Positions 53,967-60,651 of a DNA stretch of 60,651 bases are shown one piece after another. The stretch is taken from contig CAMNRO010000013.1 of assembly GCA_946553045.1 (NCBI GenBank), positions 1 through 60,651 of the forward strand. The letters are read 5' to 3'. Origin of the DNA: an uncultured Porphyromonadaceae bacterium (GTDB taxonomy: Bacteria > Bacteroidota > Bacteroidia > Bacteroidales > Muribaculaceae). Both the position numbers and the translations under genes were made by a program. Numbering within the stretch: position 1 is the first letter of the stretch; each line of letters starts with the position of its first letter. Under the pieces are notes generated by a model. It was not told where the DNA came from and ran no database searches. It saw only the letters and a program-made list of their open reading frames with translations.

Positions 53967-56183
53967 TCACTTCTTTCCGGTAACCGCGAGATTCTTGATT
54001 TCCCAGGTATCGGCGCCGTCGGCGCTCGAGCCATATTTGAAGGCTATCTGAATCTTCTTGCCGGCATATGCCTCGAGGCTGATAGCACCGCTGTTGACGA
54101 ATGTCCAGGCGCCGGTTTCGGGCCATGTGGGCACGGTGAGGGCGGTCCATGCGGTGGTGCCTTCCTCGCGTACCACCACGCCGCAGAGCGTGCGGAGCGT
54201 GGTCTGGAACTTGGCTGCGTGGTCGAAGCTCATGGCTACGCCTGTGGCGCCGGAGAGGTCGATTACAGGCGAGATGGCATATGCCTCGGTGGGCAGGGCC
54301 GAGCCGTTGACATATGCGCTGGCGTTGAGGTATCCTTTTTCGTTATATGTCTTCCATGTCCACACGTAGGAGAGTCCTTCGGGCAGAGTGCCGTTGTCGA
54401 TTGTCCAGCCGGCGGGAAGCTCGGCGTCGTTCTCCGAGAGGCTGCTGAAGATTGCGCCTTCGGAGGGCACGGGCGGGTTGGGGGTGTCGCCGCCTTCGCC
54501 GTCGAGGGTGTAGGCGCTGGTATTCTTGAGGCCGGGGCCGCCGCAGTATTTCATCACGTCGCCCTTGAGGGTCACGGCCTTGCCGAGGTTGCCGGGGTTG
54601 GCCGAGAGGTTGAGGGCGTTGCGCACGGCGCCGGTGGGCAGCTGAATGCTTACGCAGAGGTTCACGTCCTTGCAGTCGGGGGTCGGGCCTACCACTATAT
54701 TGGTGGTAGCGGCATCTTCAGTGCTGAAATTGGTGCCGGTGAGGGTAGTGGAGCTGCCGCCGGTGGGCATGGAGCCTACGATATAGCCCTTGAGCCATAT
54801 GCCGCTGGCAACGGCTTCGGAGGTGCTGGTGGGGTTGAGGGCGCGCAGGGCGAGGGTATTGTAGGGATTGGCTTCGGTGCCGTCGCCTTCTGCCTGGGGG
54901 GTGTCGGGGTTGACGGGAGTGTCGCCGCCGCCTTCACCGTTGATGCTGATAATGCGTCCGCCCTGGGCCATCTGCGGGGTATTGCCTTTGTAGTTCACGA
55001 ACTTGCCGCATACAACCACTTCGTCGCCTACCTTGATCTGGTCTTCGGAAGTGAATTTGTCGCCGTTGAGATAGTAGCTGCGGAAGATGTCGAAAGCGAC
55101 GTTGGTGCCTTCGCTGGTGATGGAGTATGTGCCGTTGCCGAACGATGTGCTGATTTCCTTGATGGAGCTCACTTTGCCTTTCACATAGTATTCGGTTTCG
55201 CTGTTGACGTCGGCTGCGAGCGCCTTTGTCACTTCGAGCGCCTTGACGGTGTTGAAGGGGCTTGCCGCTGTGCCTTCGCCCTCGGGCTTGCCTTCGGGAG
55301 TGTCGGGATTGTCGGGGTTGTCGCCGCCTTCGAAGTCAAAACCTTCGAGGTCTTCGATGCTGTTTATCACCATCTGCCATGCGTTGTTGAAGTAGCCCAG
55401 TTCGCCGGTGATTGTGCCTGTGCCCGAGGGAACCTTTGTGTTTCCGAATGTGCAGTAGCGGTTCATGCGGATAATCATGCTGTTGCCGTCGGCATCAGCG
55501 AAAGGAATCGACGAATCCTGGCCCGAGGTAGGCACGAAAGCCTGGCCGGGCTGTGTGAAGTGCACGTTTTCGAAGCGCACGGCATGAGCCTGATATTTCA
55601 TCAGGTCGGCAGGGTTGCCCAGGGCAGCCTGCGCTTCGGGGATAGTCACTGTCCAGATGTCGATTTTGTCGGGCTGGCCCAGACCGTTGGCCGACACATG
55701 CTCCAGGAGCACGTTGTTGTCGAGGAAGGTGGTGCTGGTGCCGTCGGTGCTGTTGCCGATCTGGAAGAGGCCTGCATAGCGGCCTGCATAGAGCGATGTG
55801 GCGTTGATGTATATTTCCTGACCGTAGCCATACTGTGTGGCAAGCTTGGCCGACGAGCTCAGCTGACGGGCGGCGATAGTCATGGCGCCGGTCTCGTCCT
55901 GCACATAGAGATACTGGTAGAGACAGCTCGAGAGGTCGGAGCTTATTACACGGGCCTTGATGATGATGTCCTGGCCGTCTACGGTCTGGCCGATCTGGGC
56001 GGCATAGTTGTTGGCGTCCTGCCAGTACATTTCCTTGAACTGGGCGATGGTCGTGTTTTCCGTTCCGACCCAGGGTGATTCCGGAGCTACAATCGGCGGG
56101 CGGGCGAAGTCGTCGTCGCAAGAGCTCAGCGCCGTTGAGCAAAGCAGCGCGGCCGCTGCCATATATTTATATATTCTTTTCAT
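53967..56183 (-). CDS. Surface lipoprotein with DUF5689, OB-fold-like, DUF6359-like and choice-of-anchor J domains
   Basis: This 738-residue paralog has a lipoprotein signal ending ALSSC followed by DDDFA, again acidic as in surface-exported lipoproteins. The domains are DUF5689 (about 35-284), an OB-fold-like module (326-416, YVKGKVSSIKEISTSFGNGT), a DUF6359-like module (438-559) and a choice-of-anchor J jelly roll (576-736) that ends the protein. Module order differs from the 1016-residue neighbour, while several modules are nearly identical in sequence. It lies 118 nt downstream of the TonB-dependent receptor gene and should be cotranscribed with it. Confidence 0.82.
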   Translation of the reverse strand: MKRIYKYMAAAALLCSTALSSCDDDFARPPIVAPESPWVGTENTTIAQFKEMYWQDANNYAAQIGQTVDGQDIIIKARVISSDLSSCLYQYLYVQDETGAMTIAARQLSSSAKLATQYGYGQEIYINATSLYAGRYAGLFQIGNSTDGTSTTFLDNNVLLEHVSANGLGQPDKIDIWTVTIPEAQAALGNPADLMKYQAHAVRFENVHFTQPGQAFVPTSGQDSSIPFADADGNSMIIRMNRYCTFGNTKVPSGTGTITGELGYFNNAWQMVINSIEDLEGFDFEGGDNPDNPDTPEGKPEGEGTAASPFNTVKALEVTKALAADVNSETEYYVKGKVSSIKEISTSFGNGTYSITSEGTNVAFDIFRSYYLNGDKFTSEDQIKVGDEVVVCGKFVNYKGNTPQMAQGGRIISINGEGGGDTPVNPDTPQAEGDGTEANPYNTLALRALNPTSTSEAVASGIWLKGYIVGSMPTGGSSTTLTGTNFSTEDAATTNIVVGPTPDCKDVNLCVSIQLPTGAVRNALNLSANPGNLGKAVTLKGDVMKYCGGPGLKNTSAYTLDGEGGDTPNPPVPSEGAIFSSLSENDAELPAGWTIDNGTLPEGLSYVWTWKTYNEKGYLNASAYVNGSALPTEAYAISPVIDLSGATGVAMSFDHAAKFQTTLRTLCGVVVREEGTTAWTALTVPTWPETGAWTFVNSGAISLEAYAGKKIQIAFKYGSSADGADTWEIKNLAVTGKK

Positions 56184-56301
56184 TTTCTTGTTTTTAGAGT
56201 TGACGGAGTTGAAAGAGTCTAAAAAGTCAAGAGATTACTTCTTCTGGCAAAAACCATTATCTTAACTTTTTTCACTTTCTAAACTTATTCACCCGGCGTA
56301 A

Positions 56302-59094
56302 TCAGAAACGGATACCGATATTGAGATACATGCGGAATCCCTGCGCGTAGCTGAAACGGTTGGGATATGCGTTGCGGTCGTAGTTCTTCGTATCGAGACG
56401 GCCCTGCTGGTAGGCGTAGGTCACAACGTCCTTGTTGTTGAGGATATTGTTGAGGTTGAGGTTCACGTTCATGCTCACCTTGCGGTTGATGTAGATAAGC
56501 TTGCCGATAGAAGCGTTGAGCGTGAATGCGTTCTTGAGCTTGTCCTGACCCGAGAGCTCCTCGATTTTGGCAATGAGCTCGCTTTCGGTAGGAGTCTTGC
56601 CGCCCCAGATGTCGGCTGTGGGCAGGTCGGGGAGTGCTTCGTGGTAAGCCGGTGCGAGGTTCACGTAGGCGTCGCCCTGCCAGGTGGCGTTGACGTTGAA
56701 GAACCAGTTCTTCGGAGCGGCCCAGTCGATGCCGAGGTTGGTGGCGAACTGGGGAGTGGAGCCCAGATAGTAGTTCTTCAGATATACGGTCTGGGTGGTG
56801 TCGGGGTAAAGACCGTTTTCGAACGTACGGGTGCCCTTGGGATTGTTCTTGTACTGGAAGCGCGAATACATTCCGGCGAACGAAGCCGTCACGCTCGGAG
56901 TAATCTTGTAGGCCATGCCGAGCTCGACGCCCTTGTAGGCGCGTTTCACACCCGAAAGCACTACATTAGTATATGTAGTATAGCGTTCGTCGTAGAAACC
57001 GTTGCGCTCGATAGCGTTGTCTACATTGGTGTAGAAGCCGGTGAGGCTACCGCGGAAACGGCGGTAGTTCCATATATACGAGAAGTCGCCCGAGAAAATG
57101 CGCTCGCTCTGCACGTCGTCTACCACGGTGTTCTTCACGCGCGGTGCGATAAACACGGCGTCAACCAGCGGAGCCTGGGTGCCATACTGCACGTGGGCGG
57201 CAAACTGATTGCGGCCGTCGAGCTTATAGAGGGCGCCGGCCTTGATGCTGGCGTTGTCGAAGCGGAGCATCTCGCTCTTGCCGAGCGAATTGTTCGGAGC
57301 GCGGCCGTTGCGCATCTTGCCGTCGCGCTGGAACTGGGTGTAGCTCAGCTGCAGGCCATAATTGATGTCCCACTTGGGCAGATTTATCACATTCTGGAGC
57401 CATGCCTCGGCGCGGAGAGCATAGATATTGTAGTCGTAGCCGAAACGGTCGCCCTTGCCTACATGGCGGTTGGGATTGTCGAGGTCGTTCTGCAGGTTGC
57501 CCGGAGCGATGGCGATGTCGCGGTCGCTGAAGGGGTCGATGTCGAGCCAGAACTCACCGCCGAGAAGGTCGCGGATAGTCTTGTAGTTCGAGCTCTTGGT
57601 ATAGTTGAAGCTGAGGCCGGCCTGGAGCGAGAGAACCGAATTGATGCGAGTGTTGATATACGAATTGAACATCGCGTTGATCTGATGGTTCGTTCTGTTC
57701 TCCATGATATACGACGAACCCTTGCGGTTGGGGTCGTCGGCGGCAAGACCCTCGTTCTGAACATTGTTCAGATAGTTTATCTGATAGAGGTCATCCCACT
57801 TGATCTGACGGAAAGCCTCGTCGTTCTTCCAGAGGTCAAGGTAGAGGTCATACTGCTCGCTGTTCTCGCCGTCCTCGCTGGCATAGTAGGAGGGCAGATA
57901 GCGGTAATATGTGGGGTTGGGGTCGAGCGCCTTGTAGTAGTTCAGCGCAGTGCGGTTGTAGTACACCGAGCGGAAAGCGGCGGCGGTATTCACCGTAGTG
58001 TTCTCCTTCTTGTAGATCCAGTTGAGAATCACAGTGGGGTCGAAAGTCTCCGTGATACGGGCCGAACGCTTCTTGCCGTCCTGATAGCCCCAGTCGGGGT
58101 TGTACAGATTCGAGCCGGCCAGGTCGTAGGCCTCCTGATAGGTGGGTCGGCCGGTGGCGCGCTGTGTCGGGCCGCCGAAAGCGGTGAGCGTAAGGGTGTT
58201 GTTGGCATTGATAAGCTTCTCTACCGAGAGGAACAGACCTGCCGAATTATAGAAAGTGCCTTCCATCACGCCTTCCTTGGCATATCGGCCGATGGCGCTC
58301 ACGGTGTAGGCCCAGCCGTGCTTGTTCAGACCGCTGGCATAGGTCACCATGCCGCGGAACATATAGTTCGAGTTCGTGAAAGCGACAGAACCGTTGAAGC
58401 CGGGCGCATAGAGGTCGGTGGTGGTGTTATAGTTCACCGAGCCGCCGATGTCGCCGAAGCCATAGTTGGCGGCGTCCATGCCCACTGTCGTGGTCTTGTT
58501 GCGGAACGCACGGCTTGTCATGCCAAGAAGCGTCGAGAAGTTGAAACGGCCGCGCACAAGGTCGTTGAACTTGATACCGTTGATATAAACGCTCTGATAC
58601 TGGCTGTCGTAGCCGCGGTAGCGGAAATACATCGGGCCGAAGTTATACGACGCCGTATTGTAGAAAATATTGTCGTTCGCGCCCGTCAGAGCCGAAATGC
58701 TCTGTGCCGAGCCCTCGTCATCGTCGAGAACGGCCTCGTCGAATACCAGGTCGGCGGCATCACCGTAGAAATCCTCGCCGATATTGTCCTGTGTAAGGCG
58801 GATTTCGCCTACATTCACCGTGCCGGCACCGATAGTGGCTTCTATGCCGGCGCTCTGGTAGCCGTCGCAGCTCACCACGATATAAGCGTCCGTATTGTCG
58901 GCAGTTTCCAGACGGAACTGACCGTTGAAATTAGTCGTCACGCGTGTGCCGTCCGCGCCGACCGATACATAGGCGCCGCTAAGAGGGCTGCCTGTACTTC
59001 CGTTGACAACAACGCCCACTACCGTGGCCGCCGATGCCAGCAATGCCGGCCAGAGAGCCGACAGAAGCACCAAGATAAAAAGTCTTTGTCGCAT
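56302..59094 (-). CDS. TonB-dependent outer-membrane receptor with carboxypeptidase-regulatory-like N-domain
   Basis: This 930-residue protein has a signal peptide (cut near LLASA), a CarboxypepD-regulatory-like beta-sandwich (about 23-100; VVGVVVNGSTGSPLSGAYVS), a plug domain (about 120-240; YRGYDSQYQSVYINGIKFND) and a 22-strand-type barrel ending in Phe (MYLNIGIRF). No obvious STN domain is present. It should import a ligand using TonB energy. The partner genes are DUF5689 lipoproteins rather than SusD homologs, so it is not a classical glycan locus. A promoter with 105 nt of leader lies upstream. Confidence 0.9.
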   Translation of the reverse strand: MRQRLFILVLLSALWPALLASAATVVGVVVNGSTGSPLSGAYVSVGADGTRVTTNFNGQFRLETADNTDAYIVVSCDGYQSAGIEATIGAGTVNVGEIRLTQDNIGEDFYGDAADLVFDEAVLDDDEGSAQSISALTGANDNIFYNTASYNFGPMYFRYRGYDSQYQSVYINGIKFNDLVRGRFNFSTLLGMTSRAFRNKTTTVGMDAANYGFGDIGGSVNYNTTTDLYAPGFNGSVAFTNSNYMFRGMVTYASGLNKHGWAYTVSAIGRYAKEGVMEGTFYNSAGLFLSVEKLINANNTLTLTAFGGPTQRATGRPTYQEAYDLAGSNLYNPDWGYQDGKKRSARITETFDPTVILNWIYKKENTTVNTAAAFRSVYYNRTALNYYKALDPNPTYYRYLPSYYASEDGENSEQYDLYLDLWKNDEAFRQIKWDDLYQINYLNNVQNEGLAADDPNRKGSSYIMENRTNHQINAMFNSYINTRINSVLSLQAGLSFNYTKSSNYKTIRDLLGGEFWLDIDPFSDRDIAIAPGNLQNDLDNPNRHVGKGDRFGYDYNIYALRAEAWLQNVINLPKWDINYGLQLSYTQFQRDGKMRNGRAPNNSLGKSEMLRFDNASIKAGALYKLDGRNQFAAHVQYGTQAPLVDAVFIAPRVKNTVVDDVQSERIFSGDFSYIWNYRRFRGSLTGFYTNVDNAIERNGFYDERYTTYTNVVLSGVKRAYKGVELGMAYKITPSVTASFAGMYSRFQYKNNPKGTRTFENGLYPDTTQTVYLKNYYLGSTPQFATNLGIDWAAPKNWFFNVNATWQGDAYVNLAPAYHEALPDLPTADIWGGKTPTESELIAKIEELSGQDKLKNAFTLNASIGKLIYINRKVSMNVNLNLNNILNNKDVVTYAYQQGRLDTKNYDRNAYPNRFSYAQGFRMYLNIGIRF

Positions 59095-59205
59095 ATTTAT
59101 AAATAAGTGTGATTTTTCGCGAAATTATGGTATATATTCTTTAAAATTTAAATCGTTGATTCGTCGGGTTGAAATGCTCTGTAATTTAAAGATGCTAAAA
59201 GCGGT

Positions 59206-59237
59206 CAAATTTAGTGAAAAAGCCCCCATATTTGCAA
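59206..59237 (-). promoter_or_regulatory. Promoter of the receptor/DUF5689 operon
   Basis: On the minus strand, TTG (59237-59235), 21-bp spacer, TAAATTTG (59213-59206). The leader to the ATG at 59094 is about 105 nt, long enough for regulation, but no riboswitch-like structure was recognised. Confidence 0.65.
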
Positions 59238-59273
59238 ATAAAACCCCAAAAAAAATCTAAATATATCTCAAAT

Positions 59274-59527
59274 ATTCAACCGCTCTGCGGTTGCTGTTAT
59301 CAATTGTGCTGATGGCCCTATGGTATATCCGCCTAATGGCGTCTAAACCATAGGCTATGTGAATATTAAACCGCCTTTGGCGGTTCATTCGCGCCGTTGC
59401 AGCTCCGCGACATAACCGCCGCATGGCGGTTAAACATTCACACAGCCTATGGTTTGGGCGTTCGCAGAACGACCATACCATAGGTCTCCGCGTCACCCCG
59501 CGCACCGCAACCGCATAGCGGTTGAAT
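59274..59527. repeat. Composite palindrome module 1 (254 bp), 3' side of the small transposase gene
   Basis: The unit starts ATTCAACCGC and ends GCGGTTGAAT. Within it are nested inverted repeats: CCTATGGTAT / ATACCATAGG, then CCATAGGCTATGTGAAT / ATTCACACAGCCTATGG (imperfect), and inner hairpins AACCGCC-TTT-GGCGGTT and AACCGCC-GCAT-GGCGGTT. The whole unit can fold as one large cruciform with smaller hairpins. It ends 18 nt from the stop codon of the transposase gene. Confidence 0.9.
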
Positions 59528-59545
59528 ATCAACGACATCGAAACA

Positions 59546-60001
59546 TCAATCCTCAAACAGATAGCGCTCATCGTAATCTATCTCATACCTGTCTAAAAAC
59601 AATTTCACCTCCTCCTGCAACGAACGACCCCTGTGATGCTCATATTGATGGCTGATATACTCTATCAACTCTGGAATAGCTGATTTAGAATAAGATAATA
59701 CAGCATATCCCCTCTGCCACTGAAAACGGCCCATAACCATGCGCTGATTATTTATATATCTCGATGTCGCTATCTTGAGATTATGGATTAAATCGGGTAT
59801 AAGCCGGTTGATATTATACTCAATCAGCATATGGACATGATTTTCCGTGCCGCCTACGATAGCACAATGATGACCCAGATTGCGGACAGTTGTTGCCATA
59901 TAAGCGTGAATGTTTGGGAGACGGTGTGCCGGTAAAACGCTGCATCTTCCTTTCACGGCAAAAATGACATGTAGATAGATTTTAGATAAGGTATTAGCCA
60001 T
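59546..60001 (-). CDS. Small HUH transposase, IS200/RAYT-like
   Basis: This 151-residue protein matches the Y1 transposase family: MANTLSKIYLHVIFAVKGR opening, the HUH motif in ENHVHMLIEY (about 54-62) and a candidate catalytic Tyr in LIEYISHQYEHHRGRS. The end EIDYDERYLFED is typical of the Bacteroidales subgroup. Such enzymes nick single-stranded DNA at hairpins. Both sides of the gene carry large palindromic modules, which fits the RAYT-REP arrangement where the enzyme recognises nearby hairpins. No partner TnpB gene is seen. Confidence 0.92.
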   Translation of the reverse strand: MANTLSKIYLHVIFAVKGRCSVLPAHRLPNIHAYMATTVRNLGHHCAIVGGTENHVHMLIEYNINRLIPDLIHNLKIATSRYINNQRMVMGRFQWQRGYAVLSYSKSAIPELIEYISHQYEHHRGRSLQEEVKLFLDRYEIDYDERYLFED

Positions 60002-60092
60002 GCAGCAAATGTAATAATTATATGTAATATGCGCAATAATAATGTGTAATAACTATTACACCGCCACCGGCTGATGTCTCTGCGGCCCGTCT

Positions 60093-60406
60093 ATTCAACC
60101 GCTGTCCGCGGTTGTTTTTATCGATTGTGCTGATGGTCCTATGGTATATCCGCCTGCGGCGTCTAAACCATAGGCTATGTGAATATTAAACCGCCATTCG
60201 GCGGTTCGTGCCGCCCCACAATCGCAACCGTTCCAAATGCGTTGCAATCGCCATTCGGCGGTTAATTTAGCGCCGTTGCTGCTCTGCGTCGCAACCGCCG
60301 AATGGCGGTTCAATATTCACACAGCCTATGGTTTGGGCGTTCGCAGAACGACCATACCATAGGTTCCCATGCCACCCCGCGCACAGCAACCGCACAGCGG
60401 TTGAAT
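60093..60406. repeat. Composite palindrome module 2 (314 bp), 5' side of the small transposase gene
   Basis: Same outer borders (ATTCAACCGC / GCGGTTGAAT) and the same nested CCTATGGTAT / ATACCATAGG and CCATAGGCTATGTGAAT / ATTCACACAGCCTATGG arms as module 1. The core is longer: AACCGCCATTCGGCGGTT followed by a spacer with ACAATCGCAACCGTTCC and further AACCGCC/GGCGGTT hairpins, as if one 57-bp subunit had been duplicated. The 91 bp between the gene and this module are AT-rich with no promoter identified. Confidence 0.9.
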
Positions 60407-60423
60407 ACCGACGCGTGCCATTT

Positions 60424-60651
60424 ATTCAACCGCTATGCGGTTGTCGTTTTTGATTAATCGTACATACCTATGGTATATCCGCCTGCGGCGTCTAAACCAT
60501 AGGCTATGTGAATATTAAACCGCCCTTCGGCGGTTCGTCCCGCCCCACAATCGCAACCGTTCCGAATGCGTCGCAACCGCCATTCGGCGGTTCGTGCCGC
60601 CCCACAATCGCAACCGTTCCGAATGCGTCGCAACCGCCATTCGGCGGTTCG
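60424..60651. repeat. Composite palindrome module 3, cut by the window end, with 57-bp tandem repeats
   Basis: The left border (ATTCAACCGC) and the CCTATGGTAT and CCATAGGCTATGTGAAT arms are repeated. From 60518 a 57-bp unit starting AACCGCC-NTTC-GGCGGTT repeats at 60518, 60575 and 60632, the last cut by the window end. The unit is one hairpin plus a spacer with ACAATCGCAACCGTTCC. The right half of the module is outside the window. Confidence 0.9.

Noticed and set aside
56641-59106. 821-residue plus-strand ORF opposite the TonB receptor
   Set aside because: Antisense shadow of the receptor gene, with no recognisable domains.
59257-59571. 104-residue minus-strand ORF across module 1
   Set aside because: It consists of palindrome sequence and matches its own repeats in other frames; no family features.
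60095-60313. 72-residue minus-strand ORF across module 2
   Set aside because: Same repeat-derived peptide (FNIHIAYGLDA) as in module 1; no start region or family features.
59274-60651. CRISPR array
   Set aside because: Repeats are nested palindromes of different lengths with no unique spacers of constant size, and no cas gene is present.

Overview
The window looks like chromosomal DNA from a gut-type member of the order Bacteroidales, most likely a Muribaculaceae-like or related lineage. The grounds are: type IX secretion sorting domains on giant surface proteins, BspA-type leucine-rich repeat proteins, a long-form signal peptidase I, DUF5689 surface lipoproteins beside a TonB-dependent receptor, and many Bacteroidetes-type promoters (TAnnTTTG, often with TTG about 20 bp upstream). 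Most genes are GC-rich. One island at about 37.6-40.0 kb is clearly AT-rich. No rRNA or tRNA genes were seen. The placement is inference; no marker was compared with a database.

Layout: (1) 1-7.6 kb is a giant subtilisin-like protease whose N-terminus starts abruptly beside a hairpin. (2) 7.7-9.5 kb holds an RsmI-like methylase and a metallo-beta-lactamase-fold hydrolase. (3) 9.5-16.8 kb is a mannose or alpha-mannoside cluster: an AraC regulator divergent from a phosphomannose-isomerase-like enzyme, a ROK kinase, a GH92 alpha-mannosidase and an MFS sugar porter. (4) 16.9-38.6 kb is mostly housekeeping on the minus strand (rsmA and mgtE on plus, then comM, pldA, ctp, coaD, parE, aroQ, apbC and trmB), with two glycosyltransferases, a ClC channel and an HUH transposase fused to a DprA-like domain beside comM. 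(5) 37.6-40.0 kb carries a candidate small RNA, an Abi/HEPN defence-like gene, an AT-rich segment full of DnaA-box-like sites (candidate oriC) and an orphan membrane-anchored protein. (6) 40-50.4 kb has lepB, a WbqC-like gene, an Lrp/AsnC regulator with a perfect palindrome on its promoter, a degenerate protein kinase, an acetyltransferase, recA, meaB and a second LRR protein. (7) 50.8-59.1 kb is a TonB-dependent receptor followed by two paralogous multidomain lipoproteins. (8) 59.27-60.65 kb is a small HUH (RAYT-type) transposase gene between very large composite palindromes, which resembles a REPtron.

Genes that probably work together: GH92 mannosidase, MFS porter, ROK kinase and isomerase should release, import, phosphorylate and isomerise mannose under AraC control. 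The receptor and the two DUF5689 proteins should form an outer-membrane binding and import or adhesion complex with an unknown ligand. The transposase at 59.5-60.0 kb and its palindromes should be one mobile or domesticated unit. Gene orientation switches from mainly minus to plus across 38.6-39.5 kb, which fits the origin proposal.

The features most likely to be undescribed are the composite palindrome array with its transposase, the HUH-DprA fusion next to comM, the shuffled DUF5689 paralog pair, the origin-like region, and two candidate hairpin-terminated small RNAs.
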